Below are positions 5,609 through 6,176 of a DNA stretch of 6,176 bases, piece by piece. The DNA lies in assembly GCA_003132865.1 (NCBI GenBank), contig PKYZ01000631.1, positions 1-6,176 of the forward strand, given 5' to 3'. Each line of letters opens with the position of its first letter. Position 1 is the first letter of the stretch. Made by a program: the position numbers and the translations under genes. The DNA is from Bryobacterales bacterium (GTDB taxonomy: Bacteria > Acidobacteriota > Terriglobia > Bryobacterales > Bryobacteraceae). The notes beneath the pieces are model-generated. The model was not told the DNA's origin and did no database searches. It was given only the letters and a program-made list of their open reading frames with translations.

Positions 5609-6176
5609 TTAGGCGACCGCCTCCGCTGGCGCGCCGGACGGGCGCCGGACCATCCGCATGGGCTGCCTCTTCCAATATGTCAGCGACCGCCAGCACCATT
5701 CGAGGGGCCCAAACCGGTAATGCTGCAGCCAAATGGGGCTTGCCGCCAAAGACATGGCCCAGCATCCCGCGACCACGTAGTACAACTGATACCGCTCCAG
5801 CCGCCCGTACAAGCCGAACCCGCAGCCGTTAAATACGAGCGTGCAAACCACCGACTGCAAGATGTAGTTACTCAGCGCCATCTGCCCGATGGCGGCCAGA
5901 CGGCTGGTCAGCCACCGGAGCGCGCCGGCCTTGCACAAGATCATCAGCAGCGCCATGTCCGCCAGGGCCACCGGTAGCCGCTCGATATCGTAAGCCACGT
6001 GGGTGAACGCGAAAGTGACGCGGTCGAAATTGCCCTTCACTGCGAGCCAGGCTGTGTACGAGTTCAACGGAATCCCGATCAGGTACCCGATGATTGCGAT
6101 CCAGGCGTAAAAGCGGTACGATCTGGCCGCGCTGAAGACTCCGAGTTTGAACAAGCCCATGCCGATGAACATCATG
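5609..6176 (-). CDS. DUF418 family integral membrane protein, C-terminal part
   Basis: The last 188 codons are visible; the gene enters from the right edge, and family members are usually near 400 residues, so about half is missing. About five membrane segments can be seen in the visible part (roughly residues 1-16, 23-47, 66-84, 97-119 and 129-150). Family-typical stretches are IGMGLFKLGVFSAAR (4-18), GQMALSNYILQS (97-108) and, after the last membrane span, FGPLEWCWRSLTYWKR (155-170). The last of these is the clearest DUF418 mark. DUF418 proteins sit in the inner membrane and are related to membrane acyltransferases; their substrate is generally unknown. The C-terminal tail is basic then Ala/Pro-rich. 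The Met at the right edge is internal to the family domain and not a start. It would be the first gene of a possible loose unit with the CxxCHH protein and rlmA. Confidence 0.85.
   Translation of the reverse strand, partial: MMFIGMGLFKLGVFSAARSYRFYAWIAIIGYLIGIPLNSYTAWLAVKGNFDRVTFAFTHVAYDIERLPVALADMALLMILCKAGALRWLTSRLAAIGQMALSNYILQSVVCTLVFNGCGFGLYGRLERYQLYYVVAGCWAMSLAASPIWLQHYRFGPLEWCWRSLTYWKRQPMRMVRRPSGAPAEAVA

Overview
The window looks like an ordinary stretch of chromosome from a GC-rich, Gram-negative-type bacterium (about 60% G+C by eye). It carries secreted and periplasmic enzymes behind Sec and Tat signals, mostly as single genes rather than tight operons. The mix is a Tat-exported galactonate-dehydratase-like enolase, a cytochrome P460-type haem protein, a bacilliredoxin, an RlmA-type methyltransferase and a DUF418 membrane protein. 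Together with the general style of the proteins, this suggests Acidobacteriota (Bryobacterales/Solibacter-like). That placement is inference, because no rRNA or marker gene is present. All genes but one lie on the minus strand.

Layout from left to right. 1-355 (-) is the N-terminal part of a secreted protein, probably of concanavalin-like sandwich fold, running off the left edge. 356-658 is non-coding, with one terminator-like hairpin. 659-1894 (-) is the enolase-superfamily dehydratase with a twin-arginine signal. A 271-bp divergent promoter region follows, with a spaced 8-bp direct repeat and a cluster of dyads. 2166-2726 (+) is the periplasmic P460-family cytochrome, the only plus-strand gene. 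2727-2855 separates two convergent genes and contains a long inverted repeat. 2856-3290 (-) is a bacilliredoxin with a GTG start. 3478-4260 (-) is RlmA-like 23S rRNA methyltransferase. 4351-5490 (-) is an unrecognised 379-residue protein with a Cys-x-x-Cys-His-His motif and a probable TTG start. 5609-6176 (-) is the C-terminal half of a DUF418 integral membrane protein entering from the right edge.

The genes do not form one obvious pathway. The dehydratase and the secreted protein at the left edge would fit extracytoplasmic sugar or sugar-acid use. The P460 cytochrome and the bacilliredoxin would each fit redox or nitrogen-oxide stress, but they are convergent and not co-transcribed. From the right edge, DUF418 gene, unknown protein and rlmA run in the same direction with gaps of 118 and 90 bp, so they could be a loose transcription unit. 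I saw no mobile element, CRISPR array, tRNA, rRNA or phage gene, and no convincing new multi-gene system. The items most worth checking are the Tat-exported dehydratase with its spaced repeat, and the unknown CxxCHH protein.
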